NCBI GenBank assembly: GCA_012516015.1
Contig: JAAYXG010000274.1
Coordinates: 1 to 6,332, forward strand
Direction of reading: 5' to 3'
Length of the DNA stretch: 6,332 nt
Source of the DNA: Lysobacteraceae bacterium
Lineage (GTDB): Bacteria > Pseudomonadota > Gammaproteobacteria > Steroidobacterales > Steroidobacteraceae
Below the pieces are notes generated by a model that saw only the letters and a program-made list of their open reading frames with translations, ran no database searches and was not told the DNA's origin. Of the stretch, positions 6,329-6,332 are shown piece after piece. Both the position numbers and the translations under genes were made by a program. Each line of letters starts with the position of its first letter. Position 1 is the stretch's first letter.

Positions 6329-6332
6329 CCTC

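Larger units (their letters stand above)
5883..6332. repeat. gene-free region holding a tandem array of about 133-135 bp repeats
   Basis: From 5883 to 5964 I see no gene and no convincing intrinsic terminator. From 5965 to the window end the region is a head-to-tail array of three palindromic elements separated by two related spacers (6057-6098 and 6190-6232). The reading frames crossing it give peptides of the VVPALGRDPDT...AYAGAT type, which are a common translation artefact of such repeats. The strong hairpins could act as a transcript end or as 3' protection for the membrane-protein gene. Confidence 0.85.

Noticed and set aside
5965..6332. CRISPR array
   Set aside because: The repeated units are about 92 bases with internal palindromes, and the spacers are themselves related copies, so this is not a CRISPR.

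Overview
This is a GC-rich bacterial chromosomal window with strong third-position GC bias. Long antisense ORFs therefore shadow the real genes. The Tat-exported molybdenum hydroxylase, the GH115 glucuronidase and the two types of palindromic intergenic repeat suggest a proteobacterium. I lean towards a plant-polysaccharide-degrading gammaproteobacterium of the Steroidobacter/Xanthomonas kind, but this is inference and no phylogenetic marker is present.

Layout from left to right. (1) Positions 1-1373, minus strand: the N-terminal 457 residues of a Tat-targeted IorB-type xanthine dehydrogenase/aldehyde oxidase large subunit, cut by the window edge. (2) 1373-1855, minus: its two-cluster 2Fe-2S small subunit, whose stop codon overlaps the large-subunit start as TGATG. 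(3) 1856-2160: a gene-free gap whose GH115-proximal half is a nested inverted repeat (2018-2152) ending 8 bases short of the GH115 stop codon. (4) 2161-5055, minus: a complete secreted GH115 xylan alpha-1,2-(4-O-methyl)-glucuronidase. (5) 5056-5345: a divergent intergenic region carrying a weak candidate promoter for GH115 and a clear ribosome binding site for the rightward gene. (6) 5346-5882, plus: an unrecognised 178-residue single-pass membrane protein. (7) 5883-6332: no gene, but nearly three tandem copies of a palindromic element of about 92 bp with a period of about 133-135 bp, running to the window end.

How the genes work together. The small and large oxidoreductase subunits form one enzyme: electrons pass from a molybdopterin-cytosine-dinucleotide site through two 2Fe-2S clusters, and the folded complex is probably exported on the single Tat signal of the large subunit. 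GH115 removes (methyl)glucuronic acid side chains from glucuronoxylan in the periplasm or outside the cell. GH115 and the oxidoreductase lie on the same strand, but the palindromic element between them could end or attenuate the GH115 transcript, so a shared pathway is not shown. No clearly new multi-gene system is visible. The items most worth a second look are the two palindromic repeat families and the orphan membrane protein.
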